Made by a program: the position numbers and the translations under genes. The notes below the pieces were generated by a model. It saw only the letters and a program-made list of their open reading frames with translations, had not been told where the DNA came from and ran no database searches. From contig NC_079312.1 of NCBI RefSeq assembly GCF_029931775.1, positions 116,062,872 through 116,126,871 on the forward strand: a DNA stretch of 64,000 nucleotides, given 5' to 3'. This document shows positions 1 through 50,032 of the stretch, piece after piece (the first letter of the stretch is position 1; each line of letters opens with the position of its first letter). This DNA is from Euleptes europaea (Eukaryota > Chordata > Lepidosauria > Squamata > Sphaerodactylidae).

Positions 1-575
1 CCCCGCCACCCACACACATGACACACGTGATCTCTCATGTTTGTTCTATCTGATCTCCTCTGTCATTCCCAAGTCCTGATTCTAAGGTCTCCGACTGCTA
101 TGCCCCCTAGGCCTCCCTCCCCCTCCCCAGCAGGAGCATTTGGAAGCACACATTCACCCAAATGTAGCTTTGAGGTAACGCTGTGAGAAATGTTGTACAC
201 AGTATGCTCATAGTACTTTATGACTAACATTGGGGGGGTTCTTAGAGCTAATCTGTACTCCTGTATAGCATATTCCAATTAACTGGTAGAATAATTATCA
301 TTTACATGTATGAAATGGACTTTTATATTGCTGCCTGTAATGTTCAGTAGTCCATTTCATGTTTTATGTTAGTTCCAATATACTAGAATCTGGAGGAGTT
401 CGAGTCCACATTTTACTCATGTCTCTAGATAAGCAGGTTAAAAGAGCTGTTATGAAGGACTCTGATAGGCCTCATGTTCATTCATTTCTCCTGAATAAAA
501 AAGCCATCAGCATCTTCTTGGATGATTGCAGCATCTTACTCAGCCATTAAAATGCATTCAAATGGATGTCATGAT

Positions 576-782
576 TAGGGTTGTCAGCCTCCAGGTACTA
601 GCTGGAGATCTGCTATTACAACTGATCTCTAGCTGATAAAGATCCGTTCACCTGGAGAAAATGGTCGCTTTGGCAATTGTACTCTATGGCATTGAAGTCT
701 CTCAGTTCCCCAAACCCTGCCCTCCTCAGGCTCCCCCGTAAAAGCCTTCTGCCAATGGTGAAGAGGGACCTGGCAACCCTAG
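576..782 (+). mobile_element. TA-flanked small inverted-repeat element (TAGGGTTGCC family), copy 1
   Basis: Begins TAGGGTTGTCAGCCTCCAG and ends CTGGCAACCCTA, about 207 bp. The ends are inverted repeats bounded by TA, which suggests a Tc1/mariner-type non-autonomous element. Eleven copies occur in this window. Plus orientation is taken as the one reading CCTCCAGG first. Confidence 0.8.
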
Positions 783-1146
783 TCATGATGACTGTGAGAT
801 ACCTTTGGATAAGGGAATTGGTATTAGACTGACAGATGGTCACAACAGGGAAGGGGGGGTTAAAACATTAAAAGTAGTCATGGTGGCATGGATCCTATCT
901 TGCCGAACTGTCGTCCCTCTCACTGCAGTCTCTTGGGTCTCCTGAAATCAATGCTCTCAATGGAACTCGAGGAGGGGGTGAATTGGGAGGGGGCATTGCT
1001 GAAAATTGCCTCAACGCATCCTCTGCAAGCAGAACAGCATCTCAAAAATAGAAAAGGAGGCTAGGACTCCAGCCAATACATTCCTTTATTTGTAATAAAC
1101 TGTATGACCTTGACAGGTGTAAGGGAGATCTGATAATCTGGTCAAA

Positions 1147-1336
1147 TAGGGTTGCCAACTTCCAGGTACTAGCTGGAGATCTCCTGCTATTACAACTGAT
1201 CTCCAGCCAATAGAGAGAGGTTCACCTGGAGAAAATGGACGCTTTGGCAATTGGACTCCCCTCCCCAAACCCCGCCTTCCTCAGGCTCTGCCCCAAAAAC
1301 CTCCTGCCAGTGGTGAAGGGGGACCTGGCAACCCTA
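1147..1336 (+). mobile_element. TAGGGTTGCC element, copy 2
   Basis: Same ends (TAGGGTTGCCAA ... TGGCAACCCTA) and interior (ctattacaactgatctccag; gagaaaatgg) as copy 1. Confidence 0.8.
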
Positions 1337-1524
1337 TAGTCAAGTAAACAAGGTCTTGTCAATGGCTCCATAGGATTCAGATACTGTTAAAAGAGTCAGA
1401 CCCCAGGTTGGAATTTCAGTCACCTCAGAATGTTTTCCATTGCAGCATTTCTGGATACCTACATCAGTGTGTCACCCCTCCTGAGGAAACTGAATTCTAC
1501 ATTTATAGAGTGTCCACTGAGGTC

Positions 1525-1733
1525 TAGGGTTGCCAGGTCCCTCTTCACCACCGGCAGGAGGTTTTTGGGGCGGAGTCTGAGGAGGCTGGGGTTTGGGGAG
1601 GGGAGGGACTTCAATGCCATAGAGTCCAATTGGCAAAGTGGCCATTTTCTCCAGGGGAACTGATCTCTATCAGCTGGAGATCAGTTGTAATAGCAGGAGA
1701 TCTCCGGCTAGTACCTGGAGGTTAGCAACCCTA
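1525..1733 (-). mobile_element. TAGGGTTGCC element, copy 3
   Basis: Reverse orientation: starts TAGGGTTGCCAGGTCCCTC, ends TTAGCAACCCTA, with the interior reverse-complementary to copy 1. Confidence 0.8.
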
Positions 1734-2269
1734 CTGAGGGCTGCGTCTAACATTATACAGATTCTACAAAAAAAGTACTTCTATGTATCAAGAGAATGAC
1801 ACTCATAGACCCTTCTCTGGTAACAATTATATACACTCTACTTATTGTGTAAGCATGCGCTGAAGTTAAAGGCATGAGTAGTTGCACAAGAGAGGCAATC
1901 TATGGCAGGTTTCCTTATTTTGCTTTCTACATGAACTATCTCTGTAGGACATGCATAATGTTCGAAGTGGCACTGAGAAATGCCTCTTGCTATGCCTGCT
2001 CCAGTCATACTTGATATATGAAGGACAATACAAAGATATAATTCCTGGCAGAGACCATAGAGGGTGGGAGAGAAAATTCTCTCTAAAATATGGAGGCCCC
2101 ATATTTTGGGGGGCTTTATAAACAAAAAAGCAATACTAGGTCAGGAAAGTTACTAAAAATTAGCGTAACTCTTCACAGGCTACCCTGTTGTACACCAGGA
2201 GACCACCTTCTTCAAGAAAAGCCCAAGATTTGGAAGACCACAAAATATGGTTACCTGCTCTGAATGTGA

Positions 2270-2502
2270 ATTTTTTTATTTATTTCATTTATACCCCACC
2301 TTCCTCCCCAACAGGCACCCAAAGTAGCTTACATCATTCTCCTCTCTTCCATTTTATCCAAACTACAACCCTGTGAGGTAGGTTAGGCTGAGTGAGTGAA
2401 CTAGCCCAGGGTCCCCCAGGGAGCTTCCATGGCCAGGGATTCCAAGCTGGGTCACCCAGATCCTAGTCTGACACTCTTAACCACTACACCACACTAGCTC
2501 TC
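2270..2502 (-). mobile_element. tRNA-derived SINE (Sauria type)
   Basis: Minus strand reads agctagtgtggtgtagtggt (A-box region) through a B-box-like stretch and the gtgaccc...gggctag body, ending in an AT-rich tttatttattt tail at the left. Typical of squamate tRNA-SINEs. Confidence 0.75.
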
Positions 2503-2794
2503 TAAAATAAAAGAAGGGAGGTGTTGTTCTCAACAGATTTTCATGCATTAGTGATCCAGGAGTCCCATAAGGCTACAAACTTAACTGGCCAAGAAAGCTA
2601 ACCTTTGCCATTAATAAATGCCCATACCCTTGGTTAAGAGGTTATTATTGCTTCTGTTTGGTCTGGACTTGATTCCAGGTTTGTGCTGTAGAAGTGGGGT
2701 TAAAGGGCAAAGAAAGTTAGATGTTGGTATCATCTGCATTCTGATGTGATCTCATTTAATTATCTACACATCGGGTTGTACAAAAAAAATTCAG

Positions 2795-4115
2795 TAAATT
2801 TCAGGTTCGGATGTTTTTGGCCCAATTTTTTTCGGTAAACCCAATATAAGCCGAATACCCATACTGGTAAATATGGGTATTTGGCTTATTTTCGAGTTTC
2901 CTGAAAAATTTGAGCCCTTTCGAGCCAATAGGGATTTTTTTGAAGCTCCTGGGGGGCATTTTTGGAGGTAGAGCCCCAAATTTGCAGCATGGCTGCAAGG
3001 GACTCTCCTTCAACAGTCACCAAGGTTTGGTGAAATTTGGGACAGGGGGTCCAATTTTATGGGCCCACAAAGGGGTCGCCCCCATCCCACAAGCATTTGT
3101 GAGCCGAGCTGTCCATCAGGTTCAAAAGTTCAGCATTGCCGAGGACTGGCAGAAAGAGGCGATTTCAGGCTGGCGCCTCAAAGTCTGGGGTCTGCCTTCA
3201 TTTATCGGTCACTTTGCATGATGTCCACGCAAACGATCTTCCAAATGGAGGGAAAGGGCTTAAATGCAAGAGAAATAAGGCACAGAAAACATTCCTTTTG
3301 GTGGCAAAAGACATCCTGTGAGTAGTCCTTTATTGTGGTCATAAAAAATCAGATTCCAAGAGATGGTCACCGTGCGGGGAAACGATATTGGAGCCAGCCA
3401 AAGTCATGACTAAGGCAGCTCATGTTAAGGAGGTTGCTCGTCCACGTGAGTGAGGGAGTCTTCTTCAGAAGGGCCATGAGCAGCTGACCGAAACTAATGT
3501 TCTCCGGGCTGGGTGAGCCCCATCTTTTAAAGTGCAGATCAGGTCAGCTCACTGCTGTCAGTTGGTCAGACCAAGTTGGCTCCGATTACATTACCCCACC
3601 TCAAAAGGGCCTCAACTATGAGGCCCTAACAAAAACAAAAAACAAAAAAAGAAACAAAAAGGGGAGCAAAGGTGAATAGGCAAACCTAGGGTTGCCAGGT
3701 CCCCTCTTACCTTCGGCAGGAGGTTCCTGGGGGGAGGGGTGAACACACGCGCGCCGACACACCAACGTGCCACTTCTGGTTGTAAACCAGAAGTGCCGCC
3801 TGGCGCACGCGGCTGCAGCAGGCAGCCCGCGCGCCCCGGGGAGGGCGAGGGGAGGTTCCCGGCTGCCGCGTGCTCAGGTGATCCCCTCAGGTGGTTGGCA
3901 GGCAGAGGGGCACTTTACCGGGGATTTGCCCGCCACCAGCGGGCACCTGGCAACCCTAGGCAAACTAAAAAAACAGTATACCTATTTGGCTTTTTCCGGA
4001 ATCGCCTATTCAGCTTCGGCTTTATCCCCAGGTTTTTGCGTTTGGTAAACCCAAATCCCAAAAATTACCAAACCCGCTAATTTTGGGTTTATTTTTGGTT
4101 CGGGTTTATCAATAT
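2795..4115. mobile_element. Unclassified element with inverted-repeat-like ends, interrupted by a nested element
   Basis: The left end (gggtttaccga-like text read inward, aagccgaatacc) and right end (ggtaaacccaaatcccaaaa ... gaagctgaatagg when reversed) look roughly inverted, about 1.3 kb apart. The interior has a characteristic stretch at 2940-3090. Nested inside at 3687-3958 is a variant TAGGGTTGCC element. The family is not identified. A segment at 3310-3640 with cctttattgtgg looks like the reverse of a retroelement poly(A) region, but no coding part is present. Confidence 0.4.
3687..3958 (-). mobile_element. TAGGGTTGCC element, copy 4, GC-rich variant
   Basis: Ends match the family (TAGGGTTGCCAGGTCCC ... 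CTGGCAACCCTA) but the interior is longer (272 bp) and GC-rich (gcgcacgcggctgcagcagg), unlike the 190-220 bp members. Confidence 0.65.
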
Positions 4116-4144
4116 GTACAATCCTATCTACACAGTCACATTCA

Positions 4145-4301
4145 GCTAAGGTTGCCAGTCTCTAGATGGGGACTGGAGATCTCCTGGGATTACAACAGGT
4201 GTCCAGATAACACAGATAGTTCCCTTGGAGTAAAGGGCAGCCAAACCCCACCTCCCTCCAAATTTCCAGGTATATCCCAAGCAGGAGTTGGTAACCCTAC
4301 A
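4145..4301 (+). mobile_element. TAGGGTTGCC element, copy 5, diverged
   Basis: Starts aaggttgccagtctctagat, ends gttggtaaccctac; shorter and older than the other copies, but with the same order of motifs (ggagatctcctgggattaca). Confidence 0.6.
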
Positions 4302-5164
4302 GGCAGCCATCTCATGTGCATGTTAACCAGGTGAGGAAATGTCAGGGAAAGATCTGAAAGATTGTGACCTTTTGAGAAGTTTCACCAAGGAACAAGTGGA
4401 CCCATTTGACAAACATCTGCTTGCTTTTGCAGTCATCATCACCCAGATTCCATAAAAGCCATCACCAGATCTAACAGGATTAACAATGTGTCACTTATCT
4501 CCAGCTACACGAGGACCTCTGGTGTAATTTAATTGACACACATAGGAAACCAGTTAATCAGCAATCCAAACAAACCAGTATTATTGTTCTGGTATATTAT
4601 GTCTAAAATTGTTAAGACATCTGCTTCAAACAGTCTCATTTTATACTTGTATTTACAATTTTAGCTATGTTTCTTTATGTTTTGTTAGGTTCTCGCTATT
4701 CATTCATTTATCAATTACTGTTTGTGTTTTTGCTTGCTTATTCCATGACTGATTTCGCTTCATTTGGTGGGACTGTCTCTTCAGTTATGCTGCACTTGTT
4801 GATAAAATAACTTCTTGATGACAACACAGATCACTGAAGTTCCCAGTGTTGTGTTTAATGATAATGCCTCATACAAGATTGCTGCTCAGATTTGTATCTT
4901 TTTCTTAGCTCAACATCTGTTATTAGTAGAATTTCTTGGAAGTTTTCTGTTCTTACTGGTTTGCTCCCATTTTCTCTTGCTTTCTTACCCACTCAAACTG
5001 GTCATGGGATTTTTTTTTTATCCTAATTCAGCAAGGGAGATCCATCTGCACATCTAATGCAGGTATGCATCTCCATCTGAATCAAAAGGCAAACCTGTAT
5101 CCTGTTTAGCTTGCAAGATGGGAATGGGCATAGTCATCCAAGGCGACTAACCAAATGTGACAGT

Positions 5165-5372
5165 GCTATTTTCTCCAGGATCAGAGGAGCATGCCTATTA
5201 TATTAGGTGCTGAGGAACACAGGCAGGATAATGCTGCTGCAGTTGTCTTGTTTGTGGGCTTCCTAAAGGCATCTGGTTGGCCATTGTGTGTACAGACTGC
5301 AGGATTTGATGATCCTTGGTCTGATCCAGCAGGGCTTTTCCTATGTTCTTATGTTATGTTCTTATGCACTCA
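5165..5372 (+). mobile_element. CR1/L2-type LINE 3' end
   Basis: Contains tctccaggatcagaggagca, acacaggcaggat, ggtctgatccagcagggctt and a short tandem ttatgttctt tail. Closely similar segments occur at 23460-23660, 47150-47335 and, inverted, 63258-63500. Confidence 0.75.
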
Positions 5373-5769
5373 AGTAGGGACTGGAATCATCAAGCTATGT
5401 GTTTACAAGAAAAAGTAGGCAAAAGAAGTCACTTGACAAACATGACCTTGGAGCAATTCCTTCCAAGCTCCTAGCAGGGCTGTCAAAGTATGGATGCTCA
5501 TCACTCAAAAATATAAATTGACCCAATCATAAAGACAGAGAAGATGATCCCTTCTCAGATATTAGAACAGCAGTTCTAATTAGGCAGCCAGTTTAACATT
5601 TCAAAAATATAGGATAATATAAAGGGGTGGTTCCTGTTCTATGAATTTCTATAGAATTGTGGTGTTCCAAAATTAAGTGGAATCATTGGTGTGCTCTATG
5701 TAGGGGTGTTTTTGAAAATGGTCTGAAAACTTCAATTGGTACAGCTGGTTATTGGCATGAGTTATGGAG

Positions 5770-6060
5770 AACGTGTCACACCTGTTTTAAAAGAGCTACA
5801 CTGTGTGCCATTGTGTTTCCAGGCTCAATTTAAATTTATAATTTAAAGCCTGGAATGCATAGGGCCAGAGAATCTGAAGGACCGCTTTCTCCAGTATCTG
5901 CCCACCACTTGAGATCAGCACTGAAGACCCTGCTCTGCATGCTCTCTGATGCGAGAATTCTAAGTTCGTTGTGCATGGACTTCTCTCTGCCTGCCTCTTA
6001 CCAAGGCAGGGCCTCTTAACAAGGCAGACCGGGAGCGCAAGGCACCCCTTAGACAACATA
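5770..6060 (+). mobile_element. L2-like LINE reverse-transcriptase C-terminal fragment
   Basis: Reads roughly as a decayed ELHxxPLCFQAQFKF ... GPENLKDRF ... CSACSLM series, the L2-family pattern just after the RT domain. Frames are broken by stops and shifts, so it is an old copy. Confidence 0.45.
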
Positions 6061-7079
6061 CCAAGACATATAACAGTAAATCAGACAGTTTTTATTGAAC
6101 TATAAAGCAAGGAAAGAATCAGTACTTAGCTTCAATATACAAGGTGGAAGTAGACAGACCCACAAATAAGTTGACACACAGACAAACAGGGGGGTCAGAG
6201 ATCTCTGGATCATCCCAGGAAAGAGAGGATGGCAATAAGGCCAAATTCTTTTCCCTAGAAGGACAAAGACTGGACATTTGGATCAGCCTTTTATGGGCTG
6301 GACCGTGAGGAGAGGGTCTCAAACAGACCCCTCCCTGTCATACTTTAGGAAATAAGATTCCACAAATCATGACTAGATTGTTTAGAAATATCTTGTTCCA
6401 TAATAATTCTTTCAGTATCGGGTCTGCTAACTGATTGTCCTGTCCATCCGTCACTGTACCAAAAACAATCTCCACCCTTAAGTGGACAGATAATTTGTTG
6501 TCTGTTTTAATGACCTTGGTGTTATAAACATAAATTTGGGGCATCTGATGTGCTGTGGTGCAAATCTCCTGTTACTTTCTAAGGTCAGGAACCTAAAGGA
6601 AAAGTTGGGGTCAGCTAAAGGGCTGCTTTCTGAAAGCCTTAGTCAGGTTTTGTGTGACTATAGGTTATAATATTAAGGTATGCATGTGGTTATTTTTAAC
6701 CCAAACTCATTTAATATAAACTAATATATTTAATATGAACTAATGTTCAATACAAAAAATTCTCACGACACTCTCCACCTTCAAAAGTTAGGTGGGTGGT
6801 AATCAGAGTCAGAGCTCTTTCAATGGTAGCACCTTGTTTGTTGAACAGCTTCCCCTTGCATCTAATCTGCTATCATTTGGGCACCAGGTGAAGATGTTTT
6901 GTTTTGCCCATATGTTTGTTGGCTTTATCATGTGTTGAACCCCCTGTAGAAGTTGTTTTGCCACAGGAAGTGTTGTAGGGTAATCAGACTACCTTATCAA
7001 ATCTTGCCAGTGATTGTTTTACTACTGCTAGATGTTTGGACCTGTTTCATTGTAATTTTAAAGTAATTTTGGACTTTAT

Positions 7080-7262
7080 TGCTCGGCTACTATTCTACCA
7101 CCCTATATGTTTTCTGTTTTTAAAATGTGTGTATATAGATTTTATCAAGACTTGTTTTGTATGCAATTTAATTAATTTTAACATTTACAACACTTAGTTG
7201 TGAGCCATCTCAGGCATGTGTATGGAGAGGTGGGGATAAATATTCCAAACAAATATTATGAT
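7080..7262 (+). mobile_element. LINE-like 3' tail fragment
   Basis: AT-rich text ending tgtgagccatctcaggcatg ... ggggataaatattccaaaca resembles the common squamate LINE/SINE 3' end (gtaagccgccctgag ... ggcgggatataaat). Diverged; family uncertain. Confidence 0.35.
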
Positions 7263-9157
7263 AGATGGGACTATATTCTGGAAGAATAATGCTTTACATC
7301 CCTAAAAACAGAAAGATTAAAATGCAGACCATCACAACTACCCACATGAAGCTATCTCTAAAAATACAATACATACAGTTGGCAAGCGCAGTGGTTCCCA
7401 ATCATGTTCAGCTTGTGGGCACTTTTGGACTTTTGAGATCAGGGAATGCATACCACCACAAAATGGTTGACATGGGATGCTGGTGCTAGTCGCAAAATGT
7501 TGGGAGGTTGCAAGCCAGGCATCCTGTTACAACAGAGGCCACTTTCTTTTTTAACGGATGCTTCCTGCAGATACAAAGGTGATACCTCCTAGGTTAATCT
7601 GAAGCATCTCCTGCTGCAGTGAGGTAGAGGAAAGCCACAATTGTCTCTTTTTCTTTTGGGGAAGGGATGCTTTGTTTAAGAAGCCAATGGGTACAAGAAA
7701 ACCCATTGGTGGGCACCATAGTGCCTATGGATGTCACAATGAGGATCACTAATCCAGGGTGTGGCCAACTTTTTCAGACCAAATCTGGCTCCTGGGAGAC
7801 TGGCACTGGACAGGAGAGGAAAGAGAAAAGTTAGTGACATGTCCAAGAGAGCAATAGTTTCACTAGGGCTTATCTGGCGACTTACACTGCTCAATTGTGT
7901 TTGTCTTTCAGCACACCAGATTCCAGGCCATCACGGGGGGGCCACATAGCACCACCAGCAAAGCGGAAACATGTCTGCCCAGGTAGGTAGTCAAGGGCTG
8001 TGAGGCTTGAGGGGAGATATTCTGAGAAAATATATAAAGTTGTTCTTGGCGTCTTAAAGAGGAGCAGAAAGCAGAAGCCATTGAGAACTCCATTGCTGGC
8101 TCCTTGTGACAACCATGGAGAATTTCACTGGAAAATCCAGATGATCAACAGGAAGAGGAGCAAATGGGGAGGGAAGTGGCAAGCACACTGCATGGGAAGG
8201 GACTTTGTGGGAAATGGAGGGAGGATAAGGAACCAAGATCTCAGTTCTTCCACCATCTATCCATCATCCAGCTGATTTGGACTTTTTCTCAGGTGCTGAA
8301 GAAGAAGAGTCTCGGAAATTCCAAGTGTCCACGGAGCTTGTTCCTGTGCTCGTTCAGAGCCCTGTCCATGTCTGGCCGTCAATATCAAGCTCTACCTAGC
8401 GTCTTTCTTGGTGATTATGACACCAGCGCCCGCTATGCCAGCTCTAAAACTGCCAAGATTCCTCTTTCAGTGAGTGTGTTACATGACAAGACTCTCCTGT
8501 GTCCTTCTATCATGCTACCATGCTTATCAAGCATCATTGCAGATGAAACCCACTTCCCCTTCATTAGAGATTGCCCACTAGGGTTGATTCCCCTGGCCAG
8601 ATGCTGCTGAAGTTTTCTAGGCTCGTTGCCTGTTATTGCAATGTAGTCCTTCCTTAATCCTGGGCCAACAGTTGGTGCTACAGTTGAGTTTGCAAAGCTG
8701 CATTAATCCCTTGGCATCCTTTGCGTGCCACCTGTTGGCCCAATAGCTAGCCAACTGCACCAGCTGCCAACTGTTGACATTCAGCTGTTCTTCCTCACAC
8801 CCTAGCAGCAAAAATCTGAGGCTCAATGGTCTGGTATAGATTCAGGGTGCCTGCTCACCTACCTTCCCTCTAATCCAGTTTGTATCTGTGAGAAGTTCTC
8901 TGGCAACAATTCTTTTTGCTTCCACACCCTAGACATTTCTCAACTACCAAAAATTTCCTTTCTCACAACAATGACATTAAAAGATTATTGTTGACAGTTC
9001 TTATTCACTCTCATCCTTCCGACTTTAACTGATGCACAGTAACGTTTTCCACAATTTAAAAACTGTATGTGCACCATGCAGTGCCTAAAGAGCAAGATTC
9101 TTGACTGCCAAGTAGTACATTCTTTATCACCCCAGCCTGAGATACATGGTGTGCAAC
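7263..9157. other. No gene recognised
   Basis: Longest open frame is 148 codons at 8164-8610 on the plus strand, with no recognisable domain and composition like the surrounding DNA. A degraded hAT-like end (cagggtgtggccaac) may start near 7757. No other structure noticed. Confidence 0.5.
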
Positions 9158-9368
9158 TAGGGTTGCCAACCTCCAGGTGGCAGCTGGAGATCTCCCGCTA
9201 TTACAACTGATCTCCAAGCAACAGATCAGTTCCCCTGGAGAAAATGGCCACTTTGGCAATTGGACTCTATGGCATTGAAGTCCCTCCCCTCTCCAAACCC
9301 CACCCTCCTCAGGCTCCACCCCCCCCCCAAATCTCCAGATATTTCCCATCCTGGAGCTGGCAACCCTA
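9158..9368 (+). mobile_element. TAGGGTTGCC element, copy 6
   Basis: TAGGGTTGCCAACCTCCAGG to GAGCTGGCAACCCTA, 211 bp, a good reference copy; gatctcccgctattacaact interior. Confidence 0.85.
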
Positions 9369-9690
9369 TGTGCAATGATGCCTAAAAACTGTCCCTCCCT
9401 GGTTCAGTTTATCACCAGATATTATCATGAGAAAGCAAAATGTAGACTTAGGTCACAGTGAAGAGACCCTGTGACCAAAGGGAACACTGGTTATTTTCCA
9501 TAATCCTTTTGCTCCTAAATGGAACATGGGCAGAAAGAATATCATCAGAGCTATTTCTTCACCTCTGAGGTTAGGATCTAAATATATTAGAAGGATAGTA
9601 ACCCTGGGAAGGAGGAATTTAGCAGTTAATGCTAAGTGAACTTAATTGGGCCATTTAATTTGCTCCCTCCTGGTTAGTCCATGCCAACAT

Positions 9691-9710
9691 CTTGTTGTTG
9701 TTGTTGTTGT
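9691..9710. repeat. (TTG)n microsatellite
   Basis: Short run of about six TTG units. Confidence 0.9.
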
Positions 9711-10084
9711 GCTAAGCATTTATTAGCATAGGCATCAGTAATGGTCAGGAATTTTACACCTCTGGGAAAGGTGTTAACTGTATGCCCAAGGAGAACAGGT
9801 AAGCTATGCCTTCTTGGTAGGGTCCCAACTGCTGGCCCAGCACTGAAGTTCATAGCTGGCCCAAGACTGGATTCAAATTAGAGGGGTAATATCCAACTTG
9901 AAGTGGAGCCTGGTGGTGTTCTGGCCTTTCTAGAAGTCTGACCATTGGTGGATTAGGACAATGAAGTACAGCTTGGTGGACTCTGTCAGCAGCCTGGATG
10001 ACACCAGATCCTAACCAGATTTCTAGCCTTGTGAAGGGAGGAAGGATGATTCCTTGAATTACCTTTCAGTATTATGCATGTTCC

Positions 10085-10135
10085 TACACACACACACAAA
10101 CACATAGATACAGACGCATACATGCACACACATTC
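10085..10135. repeat. CA-rich low-complexity stretch
   Basis: Interrupted (CA)n: acacacacacaaacacatag through gcacacacattcc. Confidence 0.85.
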
Positions 10136-10345
10136 CTTAATGAAGTGTGTGTTGGCTCTTTTGATACAATTATCCAGGATAATCTTTATGCAGATTATGG
10201 GGATCCAATGGACAGACCAGATTGGATGCCTGTGTTTATTAAAATATGGATTTTTGATCCCCGTGCAGAGAATGAGGCTGTGTGTGTGTGTGGGGGGGGG
10301 GTTGGCACGGAGCGGCGGAAGGGGGTACTTAGTGCTGCGGTTCCA

Positions 10346-10352
10346 TATAAAT
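10346..10352 (+). promoter_or_regulatory. Candidate TATA box upstream of PCP2 exon 1
   Basis: TATAAAT lies 161 bp upstream of the proposed PCP2 start codon, followed by a moderately GC-rich stretch that could be the 5' untranslated region. Only the motif and its position support it; a transcription start site cannot be read from the sequence. Confidence 0.35.
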
Positions 10353-10512
10353 CACTAAGAGCGGCAGGCATCAGGGCTGTCACAGCGGGCACAGGGCAAG
10401 CAAAGTGCACAGTGCTGAGAGGTCCTACACAAGCAGCCCCAGGGCATAAACAGCTTTGTCTCTGGAGTGACAAACCAATTCCAGGCAGTGTGCACAGGAG
10501 ACGTGTCTCACA

Positions 10513-47793
<37,281 letters not shown>

Positions 47794-48212
47794 AGCTCTG
47801 CAAGGCCTCCTCTCCCAAATCTTACAGTTCATCAAGATATAGCATGCCTCACATTAACCTTGTGTTTCCACCGCCTTCAGACCCAGGGACCTAATCTGCA
47901 AACACCTTTGATAACCAGCTTCTCTTCGTCTTCTCACTAGAGGTATTTACATCTATTGGAATCTCCTCTTCTTGACTTCATCAAAACTACACATAACATC
48001 ACCTTCCCAAAAGATCAACCACCATTTAAAGTGGGCACATAACTTATTTATTTTGCTTCCCAATGAGACACATGCAACTCTGTACCTAAAGGCCTAATAC
48101 CCAACACATACAACCCACAACCCCATGTTTTTTCCCTTACTGATGTTCCCTCAGCTTTAGCAAGCTCTGTCTCAGCATACAATTACAATAAAGGAACCTT
48201 TTTTAGTACAGT
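47794..48212 (+). other. PCP2: PCP2 3' untranslated region (inferred)
   Basis: About 400 nt of single-copy-looking sequence between the TAG stop and about 20 nt past the AATAAA at 48187. It has no recognisable interspersed repeat, unlike the DNA on both sides. Confidence 0.5.
48187..48192 (+). terminator. PCP2: AATAAA poly(A) signal for PCP2
   Basis: Canonical hexamer 394 nt after the stop codon, in an A-rich context (tacAATAAAgg), followed by GT-containing sequence (cagtgggtgg) within 40 nt. Confidence 0.55.
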
Positions 48213-48219
48213 GGGTGGC

Positions 48220-49810
48220 TAATTATGGAACCGGATTGTGTCTTGAGACAACCACATACAAACTTTCTGAAGCGCAGACTGAAAAGTGTTGACTCTAGCT
48301 TTCAGTGTGTTTGAACTATGTAAAAGTAGAACAGGAACTAGGCAGAAAGATAGCCAGAGTCACAGTTCTGGAAATAAATAAAAAAATCAGAATTTTCAGA
48401 AATCATAAAGGGTAAAACATAAATGTAAAAGGAGAAATCACTGGGAGTTCTTCACCCACATCGCGAATTAGGCTTCTTTTTGGCTTCGCAATTTCTGCAA
48501 AAGACATACATGCCAGAGAATCCTGTTCAATCATGTCCTTCCCTTCCAAGTTGCAAGCAGAAAGCCCACCAACTTCTTTAAAAATATTTTTATGTTGCCA
48601 CATGGACATGTATCATTTCATCAGCAATATATTTTTTTAACACCCTGCAATATGTTATAGAGTGTTAAAACTGCTCCAGGGAAGCATGGGGGAAGGTGGT
48701 TTCATAATCACCCAACAGCAGCCAAGAGCACTCCTTAGGCAACTCTTCCCCATTCCACCTCAGAATCACTGTGCTCACCTTGGGGCAAAAAAGCTAGGCA
48801 TCACATAGGTGAAGACAGATAAGACTCTCCCTCCTCTAGGGACAAGTGTGGGTTTTTTTGTTTCTCCTGTCACGTGAACTCGGATTTCTCTCACATTTTC
48901 TCCTCTCCTGATTTAGGTTTATCTACTGACCTTGAAAAAATATCCTGTTCCTTTTACAAAGGTTTAATGGGATGTTATTTACCTCACACCATGAGAAACT
49001 TCAGCTGTCCATTTCCACACATTAAGCTTCGATTAAAGGGGAGCATTTTTTTCTCCTGGCCAGCTGGTAACCTCGGCTCTTGATACATGGCTTCATCACC
49101 AGAACAGATTTTAGCCTCCCGCCTTGCTTCAGACAAGTCTTTGGCTTTTTGTGTTTTACACTTTTTCCCCCAGCTGCCCTGCATGTCTGTTCATGAAAAC
49201 AGGTGTTTATTATTTTAAGTACTTGTACCCTGCTCTGTCATTTAGCACCTTTTAAAACCCTGAAGCACTGCTACACAATGGGGGTGGGGGCAGTGGCTTT
49301 GCACATTCCATAAGGGCCAGTGGATTAGCACTGTGGGCCCTCAGATGGGAAGAAGGGAGCTTTGTGATTGCCAGCACTGGCACAGCCAGATTGCATTGGA
49401 GGCAAAAAGAACAGGTTGCTCCTGGGAGCAATTCAGCATGGAAGTTTGTATGCCTCTCCAAAAAGGGGTATGTACAGATCTTTGCATCTTTAAGGCTCTA
49501 GGATTACACAGTAGAAAACTGGCTGCCACCACTCTCAACACTGTACATTTATGGACAACTAAATGAAACAAAAGTGTGCCTCTCTCCTATATTTAAAATG
49601 CAGCTGTATCCAGAGCTATAGTCCTAGCCTCTAGCTCTAAGTGAGAGAAGAAAGAATTTCAATAGGACTTATAGATGCGGTTTTTGGTACTTTGCACAAT
49701 AGCCTGCAATGCAACCCAATATAGGAGAGTCTAGAGACATCAGATGCTTCTACTGAAAGCTTTATAGAGACTCAGTCTTCCCATATGGTGTCTTTGTCTA
49801 TCAAAATTTT
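48220..49810. other. Intergenic DNA between PCP2 and PET100 3' ends, nothing recognised
   Basis: No exon, RNA gene or clear repeat noticed. Short open frames only. Confidence 0.5.
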
Positions 49811-49811
49811 A

Positions 49812-50018
49812 TCCTTCCCTCCCTCCAAGGAATTCAGGGTGGTAAGACATAGTTCTCCAGCTCCCCAATTTTATCCTCACAATCCTGAAAAGTTAGACTG
49901 AGAGACAGTGACTGGCCCAAGGTCACCCAGTGAGTTTAATCGCTGAGATGGGATTTGAATACACATCTCCCTGTGTAAGTCTGACACACTACCCAGTATA
50001 CCACATTGGCTGTATACC
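49812..50018 (-). mobile_element. tRNA-derived SINE (Sauria type), diverged
   Basis: Contains agtgactggcccaaggtcac and, on the minus strand, agccaatgtggtatactggg with the B-box-like gtattcaaatcccatctcag. Confidence 0.7.
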
Positions 50019-50026
50019 ACACTGGC

Positions 50027-50032
50027 TTTATT
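50027..50032 (-). terminator. PET100: Candidate PET100 poly(A) signal
   Basis: AATAAA on the minus strand, 318 nt past the PET100 stop. It lies at the edge of a tRNA-derived SINE, so it may be repeat-derived; no better hexamer was noticed closer to the stop. Confidence 0.35.

Noticed and set aside
3310-3640. Possible LTR-like segment
   Set aside because: Only a reverse AATAAA-like motif and composition support it; no paired repeat, target duplication or coding remains seen.
8164-8610. 148-codon frame
   Set aside because: No domain, no splice or codon evidence, surrounded by non-coding sequence.
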